DNA of 64,000 bases from Nocardioides sp. YIM 152315. Its GTDB lineage: Bacteria > Actinomycetota > Actinomycetes > Propionibacteriales > Nocardioidaceae. The notes beneath the pieces were generated by a model. It saw only the letters and a list, made by a program, of their open reading frames with translations. It searched no databases and was not told the origin of the DNA. Made by a program: the position numbers and the translations under genes. Positions 16,563 to 24,992 of this stretch are shown in pieces (the first letter of the stretch is position 1; every line of letters begins with the position of its first letter). The stretch spans positions 248,001-312,000 of the forward strand of contig NZ_JARGER010000043.1 in assembly GCF_029210375.1 (NCBI RefSeq). The letters are read 5' to 3'.

Positions 16563-18100
16563 ACGGTCGAGACACCCGGTTGCACTCGGCCGTGCTCGTC
16601 GCCCCGAGCCGGGAACGGCGCAAGGACCGCAAGCAGCGCAGGGAGGCAGCGCGGGCCAGGACAGCAGAGGATCGCGAGGCACGACGCACCCAGGCTCGAC
16701 TCCTGGCCGATGAGCTCACCGCCGAGAAGCAGGCGACAGTCATGCTCCCCCGCGGAGGAGAGGCGGGTCCGGCCGCGCTGCGCACTCCGGGACGATTGCG
16801 GATCCCCCGGCACCAGGACACCTCGGCCACGCTGTCGGGCGCCTACCCGTTCCTCGCCGAGGGCGGGCTCGGCAGCGAGGGAGTCTTCGTCGGCCAGGAC
16901 CTCTACTCCGGCTCCTCGTTCGTCTACGACCCCTGGATCCTCTACGCCCGCGGCCACATCACCGCACCCAACGTCGTCCTCGCCGGCATCGTCGGATCGG
17001 GAAAGTCCTGCCTGGCCAAGAGCCTGTACACCCGGTCGATCCCGTTCGGTCGCCGGGTCTACGTACCTGGCGACCCCAAGGGCGAGCACACCGCCGTCGC
17101 CGAGGCCGTCGGCGGGCGCGCCATCGCCCTGGGCCACGGGATGCCGAACAGGCTCAACCCCCTCGACGAGGGCCACCGGCCCTCCGGTCTCGACGACGCC
17201 CAATGGGCGAGCCAGATCTCCTCCCGGCGCCGCGACCTCGTCGGCGCGCTCGCCGAGACCGTCCTCGACCGGCGCCTGACACCGTTGGAGCACACGGCCG
17301 TCGACATCGCCATCGACCGCACCGTCCGCACCGCCGACGTACCCGTCCTCCCCATGGTTGTCAACCGCATCCTCACCCCCGAGCCGGCAGACGACCCGGA
17401 TGGGCGGCTTGCCGAGGACGGGCGACTCGTCGGCCACGCACTACGACGTCTTGTCGCCGGCGACCTCGCCGGCCTCTTCGACGGAGCCTCCACCGTCACG
17501 TTCGACCCGACGCTGCCGATGATCTCCCTCGACCTGTCCCGCGTCACCGAGAACGCCACCCTGATCTCGGTGCTGATGACCTGCGCGTCGGCGTGGATGG
17601 AGTCCGCGCTCCTCGACCCCGCCGGAGGCCAACGCTGGGTGGTCTACGACGAGGCCTGGCGGCTCATGTCCCACCCCGCCCTGCTGCGACGCATGGACGC
17701 CCACTGGCGCCTGGCGCGGCACTACGGCATCGCGAACATGCTGATCTTCCACAAGCTCACCGACCTCGACAGCGTCGGCGACTCAGGCTCTGCGATGCGT
17801 GCGCTGGCCTCCTCGCTGCTGGCGAACGCCGAGACCCGGATCGTGTACCGCCAGGAGTCCGACCAGCTCGGCGCCACCGCCGCAGCCCTCGGGCTCACCG
17901 GCACAGAGCAGGCCCTCATCCCCAGCCTCGGCACGGGCCAAGGCCTGTGGCGGATCAAGCACCGCTCCTTCGTCGTCCAGCACCAGATGCACCCCGCCGA
18001 GCTCGACCTCTTCGACACCACCGGTCGCATGACCGGCCAGACAACCAGCCAGGCAGCTGGCCAGACAGGCGGCCAGATGACGGGAGGACCGTCCCTATGA
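16559..18100 (+). CDS. VirB4-like conjugative ATPase
   Basis: 513 residues from GTG 16559. After a charged N-terminus (about 20-60), Walker A is GIVGSGKS at about 143-150 and Walker B is RWVVYDEAW at about 358-366, followed by RRMDAHWRLARHYGIANMLIFHKLTDL and the QESDQLGATAAALGLTGTEQ region typical of VirB4/TraC ATPases. It powers pilus or channel assembly and substrate transfer. The protein is shorter than classical VirB4 (about 800), since it lacks most of the N-terminal domain; that part may be supplied by the SCO6880-family partner. The tail has a GQTxxQAxGQTGGQ repeat. Confidence 0.85.
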   Translation: MNGRDTRLHSAVLVAPSRERRKDRKQRREAARARTAEDREARRTQARLLADELTAEKQATVMLPRGGEAGPAALRTPGRLRIPRHQDTSATLSGAYPFLAEGGLGSEGVFVGQDLYSGSSFVYDPWILYARGHITAPNVVLAGIVGSGKSCLAKSLYTRSIPFGRRVYVPGDPKGEHTAVAEAVGGRAIALGHGMPNRLNPLDEGHRPSGLDDAQWASQISSRRRDLVGALAETVLDRRLTPLEHTAVDIAIDRTVRTADVPVLPMVVNRILTPEPADDPDGRLAEDGRLVGHALRRLVAGDLAGLFDGASTVTFDPTLPMISLDLSRVTENATLISVLMTCASAWMESALLDPAGGQRWVVYDEAWRLMSHPALLRRMDAHWRLARHYGIANMLIFHKLTDLDSVGDSGSAMRALASSLLANAETRIVYRQESDQLGATAAALGLTGTEQALIPSLGTGQGLWRIKHRSFVVQHQMHPAELDLFDTTGRMTGQTTSQAAGQTGGQMTGGPSL

Positions 18101-19209
18101 ACACCGACAACCAGGTGCGGCCCTCACGCGAGGCCAAACTCGAGGCCCTCCATCAGCAGCTGTCCGAGTCCGTCGCCGCGCTCGTCACCGGCGAGGACTG
18201 GAAGCGTGCGCTGACCTTCGCCGCGCAGTTCCGCGCACGCAGCTTCAACAACACCATGCTGATCTACGCCCAGCACTACGCCGCCCACCAGGAAGGCCGT
18301 GTTCCCGACCCGGCCCCGACCTACGTCGCCGGCTTCCACCAGTGGCGCTCGCTGGGCCGTCACGTCGAGAAAGGACAGCACGGGTACGGGATCCTCGCGC
18401 CCGTCACCGCCCGGTTCGCCTCCCGCACCCCGTCCGACCCCGGGTCGTGGCACCGCCTCGCGCGCGGCGAGAAACCCGGTGCGGGTGAGACCGTGAGGTC
18501 AAAATTGGTCGGGCTCAAACCCACCCACGTGTGGGACGTCTCCCAGACCACCGGCGAACCACTCCCCGAGCTCCCCCACCCGACCCCCCTTCAGGGACAA
18601 GCACCCACCGGTCTGTGGGACGGACTCGCCGACCAGATCACCGCCCGCGGATACGAGCTCAGACTCGTCTCGACGGCGGAACCCATCGGCGGAGCCAACG
18701 GAGTGACGGACTTCCTCACCCGCGAGGTCTCGATCCGGATGGACATGGACGACGCCGCCCAGGTCAAGACCCTCGCGCACGAGTTCGGCCACATCCTCCT
18801 CCACGCGCCTGCCCAGGGCGGGGGCGCGAGCGGCGTCACAGCAGCGGCCACCACCGACGTCGCCGCGGACGCGGCCCTGCACCGCGGCATCGCCGAGGTC
18901 GAGGCCGAGTCGGTCGCGCTGATGGTCGGCGCCGCCCACGGCCTGGACACGTCTGCCTATACCGTCCCCTACGTCTCGACCTGGGCAGCCACCGTGCCCG
19001 GCAAGACGCCAGCTGAGGTCATCGCCACGACCGCCGACCGTGTCCGCGCCACCGCGCTCGGCGTCCTCGAACAGCTCGACACAGCGAAGATCGGCGACGG
19101 CAACCCGCCCGGACTCGACCGCGACGCACCCGGCCACCAGACCACTACGCCACCAGTCGCCACGGTCGCCGCACGGATGCAACGCGAGCAGACAGCGGTC
19201 ACGCTATGA
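18097..19209 (+). CDS. ArdC-type antirestriction protein with zinc metallopeptidase domain
   Basis: 370 residues. The N-terminal part matches the ArdC ssDNA-binding domain (ALTFAAQFRARSFNNTMLIYAQ, then VAGFHQWRSLGRHVEKGQHGYGILAPV). The C-terminal half is an ImmA/IrrE-like peptidase with HEFGH at about 228-232 and a downstream AEVEAESVALMV glutamate. ArdC proteins protect incoming single-stranded plasmid DNA from restriction in the recipient. Its location inside the transfer operon, overlapping the VirB4 stop by ATGA, fits transfer-time expression. Confidence 0.85.
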   Translation: MNTDNQVRPSREAKLEALHQQLSESVAALVTGEDWKRALTFAAQFRARSFNNTMLIYAQHYAAHQEGRVPDPAPTYVAGFHQWRSLGRHVEKGQHGYGILAPVTARFASRTPSDPGSWHRLARGEKPGAGETVRSKLVGLKPTHVWDVSQTTGEPLPELPHPTPLQGQAPTGLWDGLADQITARGYELRLVSTAEPIGGANGVTDFLTREVSIRMDMDDAAQVKTLAHEFGHILLHAPAQGGGASGVTAAATTDVAADAALHRGIAEVEAESVALMVGAAHGLDTSAYTVPYVSTWAATVPGKTPAEVIATTADRVRATALGVLEQLDTAKIGDGNPPGLDRDAPGHQTTTPPVATVAARMQREQTAVTL

Positions 19210-19724
19210 AGATCCCCGCCGTGCTCCGCACCGTCTACGTCACCATCGACGCCCATGGTCACCTGGAGATCGACGTCGACGGGGAGCCGCATCGCGCCGG
19301 GCGGGAGTGTGCCCGTAGCGACCTCCGGTCCCTTCTCGACGAGATCACGACCGAGCTCGGCGGCCCGGTCCGTATCGAGGTCCGCGAGCACGACGGGACG
19401 ACGTACTCCGACATCGCCCTGCCCCCGGCAGCAGACACCACCCCACCGCCAGACCGGACGCCAGACCTGACGCCAGCCCTGGCGCCCGAAACGACACTCG
19501 CAGCGTCCAGCGCACCCGGTCTCAGTGGTGCCGGGTTCCGGCCCGGCGAGGTGGTCGCTGTCGCCTACGTGGTGTGCACCCAGACAGCCAGCGCCGACGG
19601 GCTGACAGCCGTCCAGCTGCCACCCGCACTTCTGGCCAGGTCGGGGATCAAGATGCTGCTAGTCGGGATGACCTCTGCGGCCATCGCCGAGGTCCAGGAG
19701 GTCTCGGCGGTCGAGCCGACATGA
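19206..19724 (+). CDS. Hypothetical protein of the transfer operon
   Basis: 172 residues. The N-terminal 70 residues form a compact-looking beta-rich domain (VYVTIDAHGHLEIDVDGEPHR) containing DLRSLLDEITTELGGPVRIEVREHDGT; a Pro/Thr-rich linker follows, then a second short domain (RPGEVVAVAYVVCTQTASADG). It is coupled on both sides by ATGA overlaps, between ArdC and the coupling protein. No function recognised. Confidence 0.62.
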   Translation: MKIPAVLRTVYVTIDAHGHLEIDVDGEPHRAGRECARSDLRSLLDEITTELGGPVRIEVREHDGTTYSDIALPPAADTTPPPDRTPDLTPALAPETTLAASSAPGLSGAGFRPGEVVAVAYVVCTQTASADGLTAVQLPPALLARSGIKMLLVGMTSAAIAEVQEVSAVEPT

Positions 19725-21436
19725 GTGCCCGCGGCCAGTCGGTCGACAACGAGCTCACCAACGCCGCACTGGCCCTCATCTGTGGCGCCTTCGTCGTCGC
19801 GTGCCTCCTCCGCGCGGCCGGGTCGATCGCCGCGTTCACCACGCGGTCCCCGCAGCCCTCCGGCGGTCTCGCCGCAGGGTTGGGGGTCCTAGCCCAGCCG
19901 AGCTCGCCAGGTGCGGCACTAGGCGCCAGCGGTATCTCCCCGGTCGCCTACTGGGCGACCCTGATCATTCTCGTCGCCGCGCTGGCAGCGCTCGCCTGCG
20001 CCGGTTGGACAGTCCTCGCGCGGGCACGGCACCGCAGCAGACACGATCCCCGCCGCATCGCCGGCACCGCCGACCGCAGGGACATCGACTCCACCGCCTC
20101 GCGCAAGGCGCTCCTGCAGCGAGCAGGCACCCTGCGCCCATCCCTCAGCCGCGCCGAACCCGAAGACGTCGGCTACCTGATCGGCACCAGCCACGGGCGC
20201 GAAATCTGGGCCTCGGTCGAGGACTCGATCCTCGTCATCGGCCCACCACGCTCCGGCAAAGGACTCCACCTGGTCATCAACTCCATCCTCGACGCCCCCG
20301 GCGCCGTCGTAACCACCTCCACCAGGCCGGACAACATCGCTACGACCATCGCGGCACGCCGGGCGAGAGGTCCGGTCGCGGTATTCGACCCGCAGCGCCT
20401 CACCGCCGGCCTCGGGGCGGTCGAAGGCGCTGCCGTCCGGTGGTCACCGATCCGCGGCTGCGAGGACCCGCTCACCGCGATGATCAGGGCCACCGGCCTC
20501 GCCTCATCCACCGGACTCACAGCAGGCGGCACCGACTCCGGCGGATTCTGGGAGGGCCGAGCCCGCGCCGCCATCCAGGCCCTCCTCCACGCAGCAGCGC
20601 TCGACCGGCCCCCCACCCGGGTCCTGTTCGAATGGTCGCTCTCGGCGACAGCTGCCATGGACGCCGTCGGCATCCTCGCCAGCCACACAGGCGCCGCGCC
20701 CGGCTGGGCCGACTCACTGCGCGGCATGATCGAGAGCGACCCAAGAACCCGCGACTCCATCTGGATGGCCGTCTCTCAGGCCATGGCATGCCTCGCGGAC
20801 CCTCAAGTGCTCGACGCCGTCAGCCCGCCCCCGGGCGAAGAGTTCGATCCCACTCATTTCCTGACCAACAACGGCACCCTCTACCTACTCGCCACCGGAG
20901 CCGGCGCGAGCGCCGCATGGCCCCTGGTCGCCGCTTTCGTCGAAGACCTCACCGAGACCGCCCGCCACCTGGCCGCATCGTCACCAGGCGCCCGACTCGA
21001 CCCACCACTCCTCCTCGCCCTCGACGAGATCGGCAACCTCGCCCCCCTCCCCTCGTTGCCGATGCTCATGGCCGAAGGCGGCGGCACCGGCATCACCACC
21101 ATGCCGGTCCTCCAATCGCTGTCTCAGGCACGCAACCGCTGGGGTGACCACGCCGCAAGCGCCATCTGGGACGCCTCCATCGTCAAGGTCATCCTCGGCG
21201 GCACCTCCGCCTCCAAAGACCTCCAGGAACTCTCCACCCTCATCGGCGACCGCGACGAGCGCACCGACACCACCACCATCGGCGACTACGGTTCCCGCTC
21301 GCTTCAGCGCTCCACCCGTCGGGTCCCGATCATGCCGCCCGAACGCATCCGCACCCTCCCGTTCGGCACCGGCCTCGTCCTCCTCCGGACCGCTCCGCCG
21401 ATCATCACCAAGCTCCGGCGATGGACCTACCGCTAG
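19721..21436 (+). CDS. VirD4/TraG-family type IV coupling protein
   Basis: 571 residues. Two N-terminal membrane helices (about 13-40 and 72-100) anchor a cytoplasmic ATPase with Walker A GPPRSGKG at about 174-181 and Walker B LLLALDEIGN near 431. GTGITTMPVLQSLSQARNRWG and the TSASKDLQELSTLIGDRD segment are typical of TraG/TraD proteins. It would bring the relaxase-DNA complex to the transfer channel. It is the last gene of the transfer operon; what follows is a decayed gene and then cargo. Confidence 0.88.
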   Translation: MSARGQSVDNELTNAALALICGAFVVACLLRAAGSIAAFTTRSPQPSGGLAAGLGVLAQPSSPGAALGASGISPVAYWATLIILVAALAALACAGWTVLARARHRSRHDPRRIAGTADRRDIDSTASRKALLQRAGTLRPSLSRAEPEDVGYLIGTSHGREIWASVEDSILVIGPPRSGKGLHLVINSILDAPGAVVTTSTRPDNIATTIAARRARGPVAVFDPQRLTAGLGAVEGAAVRWSPIRGCEDPLTAMIRATGLASSTGLTAGGTDSGGFWEGRARAAIQALLHAAALDRPPTRVLFEWSLSATAAMDAVGILASHTGAAPGWADSLRGMIESDPRTRDSIWMAVSQAMACLADPQVLDAVSPPPGEEFDPTHFLTNNGTLYLLATGAGASAAWPLVAAFVEDLTETARHLAASSPGARLDPPLLLALDEIGNLAPLPSLPMLMAEGGGTGITTMPVLQSLSQARNRWGDHAASAIWDASIVKVILGGTSASKDLQELSTLIGDRDERTDTTTIGDYGSRSLQRSTRRVPIMPPERIRTLPFGTGLVLLRTAPPIITKLRRWTYR

Positions 21437-21659
21437 CAACGCACTAACACAGGCAGCCCAGATGCGCCGCCTCATCCCAGATAGATGCAGCGTCGGATCA
21501 CGCCGTCTGACACGCTGGCGCGACCTCCCGTCGTCGGTGGTTGTCCGCTCAGGTGGCCCTAACGGGACAACGTTCGAAACAAATTTGACGCTTGTCAACA
21601 CCTTGGCCTCCGTTCCGTCCGCTGGTCCGGTCGCTCGTCGGACGGCACCCGTCCGGACG

Positions 21660-21986
21660 TCGGCCCGCGGCTTCCGCTTCACGGATTCTCAGCGGCAGGC
21701 GATCGCCGAGGCTTACGAAGCCGGCGCCACGGATGGCCAGCCTGGCCTGTCAGCACGACGTCCGTAGGGAAGCAATCAGCAAGCTGCTACGCCGGGAAGG
21801 CGTGACCATTCGGAACCTCCGCACCATCTCCGAGCCTCAGGTCGACGAGGCAGTCCAGCTCTATGCCTCCGGTGTGTCAGCAGCACGGATCGGCGACCGC
21901 CTCGGCTTCGACTAAGCACGATCCACAACCACCTAAAGCGGCGTGGTGTCGCGATGCGGGGTCCACATGACTGGCATGCCATCTAG
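21660..21986 (+). pseudogene. Decayed helix-turn-helix DNA-binding gene (two frameshifts)
   Basis: Three reading frames must be joined to give one protein: RFTDSQRQAIAEAYEAGAT (about 21670-21730), then LACQHDVRREAISKLLRREGV to IGDRLGFD (to a stop at 21913), then STIHNHLKRRGVAMRGPHDW (to 21986). The joined sequence reads as two successive helix-turn-helix units ending RRRGV-like, as seen in C-terminal parts of some recombinases and phage-like HTH proteins. Each junction needs a one- or two-base shift. The 5' end is not defined. The 600-bp gap between the coupling protein and the next gene holds nothing else I recognise. Confidence 0.7.
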
Positions 21987-22059
21987 CTGAGATCGGCACG
22001 GCAGATGGCCGGTCGATAACCCTTAGGGAGCTCATGGTGCGCGCCATAGGCTCAACGGC

Positions 22060-22704
22060 ATGGATCGGGACCGGCCGGAAGGCCTTGAATGTCTTACAGA
22101 CCTAGATCTGTCTTGGCCGAGCAACGCTGACACCCTTATACCAGCGCCCGGCACCCGCGGGCTGGTGGCTCCTATCCAAACTCAATTCTCCGGAGACTTC
22201 GCCCGTATTGAAGGCTTTCGCGCCGCCGCCCAGATCGTAGGCGAACGTCTGATCGAGGGTGAGCGCGTCGATGAGCGCCTCCTGTATCCGTTCGCAAGTC
22301 TGTGGCGCCACCACCTCGAACTGCAGCTCAAGGTGCTTCTTCCGGATCTTGAGCAACTTCTTGGCGAGGAGATCTCAGATCCCTCGATCTATCAGCACTC
22401 GCTCACGAAGCTGTGGGCCGCCGTCGGCCCCAAGATCGCGCAGGTCTTTCCAGAGGATGACAAGGACCGTGCGGTCGTTGGTCGAGTCCTAAGCCAGCTC
22501 TCAACGCTCGACCCCGATGCGCAGCACTTCCGCTACGCCACGCATCAAAACGGCAAGCGCACACTGTCCAACTTCAGAGGGATCGACGCGGCAGCCTTCC
22601 ACCAAGCGCTGATGAACGTGTCTTCCTACCTCGACGCTGCGCTAAACGGAGCAGGCTTCCTCATCGCCGAGATCGACGCGCCATCTTCGACGGAGATGAT
22701 CTAG
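22060..22704 (+). CDS. Hypothetical protein of the cargo region
   Basis: 214 residues. A helical core contains LLYPFASLWRHHLELQLKVLLPDLEQLL, a pattern (Y-P-x-x-x-L-x-R-H-x-L-E-L) seen in small uncharacterised proteins associated with defence loci; a relation to HEPN-type helical bundles is possible but the Rx4-6H motif is not clear. It converges with the HEPN gene with only five bases between stops. Codon use is less GC-biased than in the transfer operon, consistent with recent acquisition. Function unknown. Confidence 0.6.
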   Translation: MDRDRPEGLECLTDLDLSWPSNADTLIPAPGTRGLVAPIQTQFSGDFARIEGFRAAAQIVGERLIEGERVDERLLYPFASLWRHHLELQLKVLLPDLEQLLGEEISDPSIYQHSLTKLWAAVGPKIAQVFPEDDKDRAVVGRVLSQLSTLDPDAQHFRYATHQNGKRTLSNFRGIDAAAFHQALMNVSSYLDAALNGAGFLIAEIDAPSSTEMI

Positions 22705-22709
22705 GTCCG

Positions 22710-23267
22710 TCAGCTCCGCGTCCGCTCGTACCCGACGACCTCGACCCCTTCGTCGTCCAAGACTTCGACACTGTCTCCGAAGAACGTTTCGATGAGCCAG
22801 TCATAGATCTCCTCGCAGAGCCGGACGTATCGATCCGGATTGAGCTTCTGGCCCGCAAAGTGCTTGCCGTGCGCGACGTCGTTGCGCACGTCAAGAAGAT
22901 CGCTCAACGTCGCCTTCCTCACGGGCGTTAGGAAGGTCTCAAACGAGGTTTGGTAAGTGCTACCGAAGCGTCCAACCAGTTTGATGAAGGCACTCGCACC
23001 GAGGTTCGGGGCGTGCTCGAACCACGACTTCGCGAACGCCAGCGTAGGGCCATGGCCGTGCTGGGCGAGGTAGTCGTGGACTACGACAAAGGTGACCTGC
23101 TCGAGAAAACCCGCACACCGCAAGCAGAGGTAACGCCGCAAGTCATCCTGAAGCCTCAGCTGGTCCATTGGGATGATCTTGACGCCCTCTTGATAACGCT
23201 TGTACTCAGCGTCGAGTCCCCGCCACAGTGAAAGCGCCTCGGATCGAGCGCCCCAGTGTCCCGTCAC
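22710..23267 (-). CDS. HEPN-domain protein (likely RNase toxin-like), partner of DUF262
   Basis: 185 residues from a GTG at 23267 that overlaps the upstream DUF262 stop (GTGA). The protein is helical, with RNDVAH at about 128-133 matching the R-x4-6-H active-site motif of HEPN ribonucleases, preceded by LLDVRND as in the RiboL-PSP/MAE_28990-like HEPN groups. HEPN proteins cut RNA in many toxin-antitoxin and abortive-infection systems. Translational coupling to DUF262 points to a two-gene module. The frame is open further upstream, but that extension lies inside the DUF262 gene and is unlikely to be used. Confidence 0.75.
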   Translation of the reverse strand: MTGHWGARSEALSLWRGLDAEYKRYQEGVKIIPMDQLRLQDDLRRYLCLRCAGFLEQVTFVVVHDYLAQHGHGPTLAFAKSWFEHAPNLGASAFIKLVGRFGSTYQTSFETFLTPVRKATLSDLLDVRNDVAHGKHFAGQKLNPDRYVRLCEEIYDWLIETFFGDSVEVLDDEGVEVVGYERTRS

Positions 23268-24430
23268 TTCCGGCCTAGCGTTCGTCGCGCCTCTTCGAGT
23301 CGACCGAAGACGCTCTCGCGGTGTGACGTGCTCTGCGTGACCAATGGTCCGTACGTCTTCGACTTCCGAAGCGTGCCGAGATTGCGTCGCAACGACGTTG
23401 TGGCCGGAAGCGCGTCCTGCTGGCTGAGCCACATCAGCGACGCCAAGGTTGCGTCCACGTGCGCTGCGTTTAGCCGACCGTCGTATCGCAGGGCGTCGGC
23501 GCCGTCCGCAGCGAAGAGTGCGTGCGTCGCCGCTTTGAAGGCAAGCTCGAGGGCCTTAGCCGGCTTGCCCTTCAGTTCCCTGTTCCGCTGTAGGTAGCTG
23601 TTGAGAAAGTCTGACATCGGCGGGCGGTACGCATCGCGTCGCAGGTCGGTGTTGGTCCAATCGCCATCGAGAGTCTCGACAACGTCCCGAAGGGCGAGCG
23701 CGCGGAGGATCAGCTCGTGATCCTTCAATCTAGGGTGGAGCGCGCCGAACAACCTGCGCCAGTTTTCGTCGTGGTTCAACTTTCGAATGAAGTCTTGAAC
23801 GGCACCTCTAAAGAGGGCCACCCGGACCTCCTGTGGCGTCAGGATCATGCCGCCGCTGTTCAGCCGGCCGAAGAGGCGGTACACCGAGTCCGGACCGTCC
23901 TCTCCCTTCGGCTCAATGATCGTCGCTTGAATGAACGTGTTATCCAGGCGCCGTCGGCTCTCCGGCTTGAGGGTCTCGTAGGTGGCACCCTTCAGGTGCT
24001 CGGCTACATCGTTAAGCACGAACGGGGTGCCATCGGGGTACAACCCGTCATAGAAGGCTTGAAGGGCCGTCAGACGCTGCTGACCATCGAGCACCAGGTA
24101 CCGCTGGTCGACGTCAAGGACGAGGAAGATGCTAGGCACCGGCCAACCGAGAAGAAGTGACTCGATGAAACGCTCCATCCTCGGCTTGTTCCAGACCTTT
24201 TGACGCTGGAAGCCGGCGATTGTCGACCCGTCGGACTCGTCCGGATCGAACCGCGGGACAAAGATGTCTCGGTCCTCAAGGCGCCGAACGAGCCCACGAA
24301 CATCAAGGTCGGCGCCCAAGTACGTAAGAGACGACTCGCCCATCTCATAGAGTCCCTCGTCGTCCTCGATGCTCTCATCGTCGACCTCGACCTCTACGAA
24401 ATCCTCGGCGCCCGCCTCGCTGCTCGTCAT
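23264..24430 (-). CDS. DUF262 (ParB-like/GmrS-type) protein
   Basis: 388 residues from ATG 24430; a longer frame starts at 24505 but its first 25 residues are Cys/Ser-rich and implausible. The DUF262 core shows FQRQKVW (about 74-80) and YLVLDGQQRLTAL with the signature DGQQR at 115-119; FGRLNSGGMILTPQEVRVALFRG follows. DUF262 is a ParB-fold NTP-binding domain found in GmrSD, SspE and BrxU defence nucleases. Here it lacks an obvious HNH C-terminus and instead is followed by a coupled HEPN gene, so the HEPN protein may be the effector and DUF262 the sensor. That division of labour is inferred. Confidence 0.82.
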   Translation of the reverse strand: MTSSEAGAEDFVEVEVDDESIEDDEGLYEMGESSLTYLGADLDVRGLVRRLEDRDIFVPRFDPDESDGSTIAGFQRQKVWNKPRMERFIESLLLGWPVPSIFLVLDVDQRYLVLDGQQRLTALQAFYDGLYPDGTPFVLNDVAEHLKGATYETLKPESRRRLDNTFIQATIIEPKGEDGPDSVYRLFGRLNSGGMILTPQEVRVALFRGAVQDFIRKLNHDENWRRLFGALHPRLKDHELILRALALRDVVETLDGDWTNTDLRRDAYRPPMSDFLNSYLQRNRELKGKPAKALELAFKAATHALFAADGADALRYDGRLNAAHVDATLASLMWLSQQDALPATTSLRRNLGTLRKSKTYGPLVTQSTSHRESVFGRLEEARRTLGRK

Positions 24431-24511
24431 GGCGCTCACATTAGGAGACGCGACGTCCGATGCGCAGGAAGGTTCAGAAGGACACGAGCAACGCCGACAT
24501 ATCATCGGCTC

Positions 24512-24955
24512 GTGACGTCAGACCAAGACGATGCCGGCTCCTGGGCTTCGTCACCAGGGCGGCGCCGGAACATGCAGGCGAACCGATCCCGGGACACTGC
24601 CCCCGAACTGGCCGTGCGTAAGCGTCTCCACGCGGCCGGGCTCCGCTATCGCGTAGCGACTCGACCGGTCGCCAGCTTTCGTCGCAAGGCGGACATCATC
24701 TTCACGAAGAGCAAGATTGCGGTGTTCGTTGACGGCTGCTTCTGGCACGGCTGCCCGGAGCACGGCCGCCGGGAGTGGCAGCACAATGTCGAGTACTGGC
24801 CAGACAAGATCAGCAAGAACCGAGCGCGGGACGTTGACACGACCAACCAGCTGACAGCATCCGGTTGGCAAGTCCTCCGCTTCTGGGAGCACGAGGACCC
24901 CGACGCCGTGGCGGCCACCATCGTCGAGGCCGTGGCGCGGGCCAAGACACCCTGA
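24512..24955 (+). CDS. vsr: Very short patch repair endonuclease (Vsr)
   Basis: 147 residues from GTG 24512. NMQANRSRDTAPELAVRKRLHAAGLRYRV and FRRKADIIFTKSKIAVFVDGCFWHGCPEHG are characteristic of Vsr, with the catalytic Asp in DGCFWHGCPEH and Cys/His zinc ligands; QNVEYWPDKISKN-like and WQVLRFWEHE segments follow. Vsr nicks beside T:G mismatches produced by deamination of 5-methylcytosine, so it normally accompanies a cytosine methyltransferase, here the gene at 26886-27878. An 81-bp gap separates it from the divergent DUF262 gene. Confidence 0.93.
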   Translation: MTSDQDDAGSWASSPGRRRNMQANRSRDTAPELAVRKRLHAAGLRYRVATRPVASFRRKADIIFTKSKIAVFVDGCFWHGCPEHGRREWQHNVEYWPDKISKNRARDVDTTNQLTASGWQVLRFWEHEDPDAVAATIVEAVARAKTP

Positions 24956-24992
24956 CATCCCCCGCAAGGCCGCAGCCACCTATCTTCAGCCT

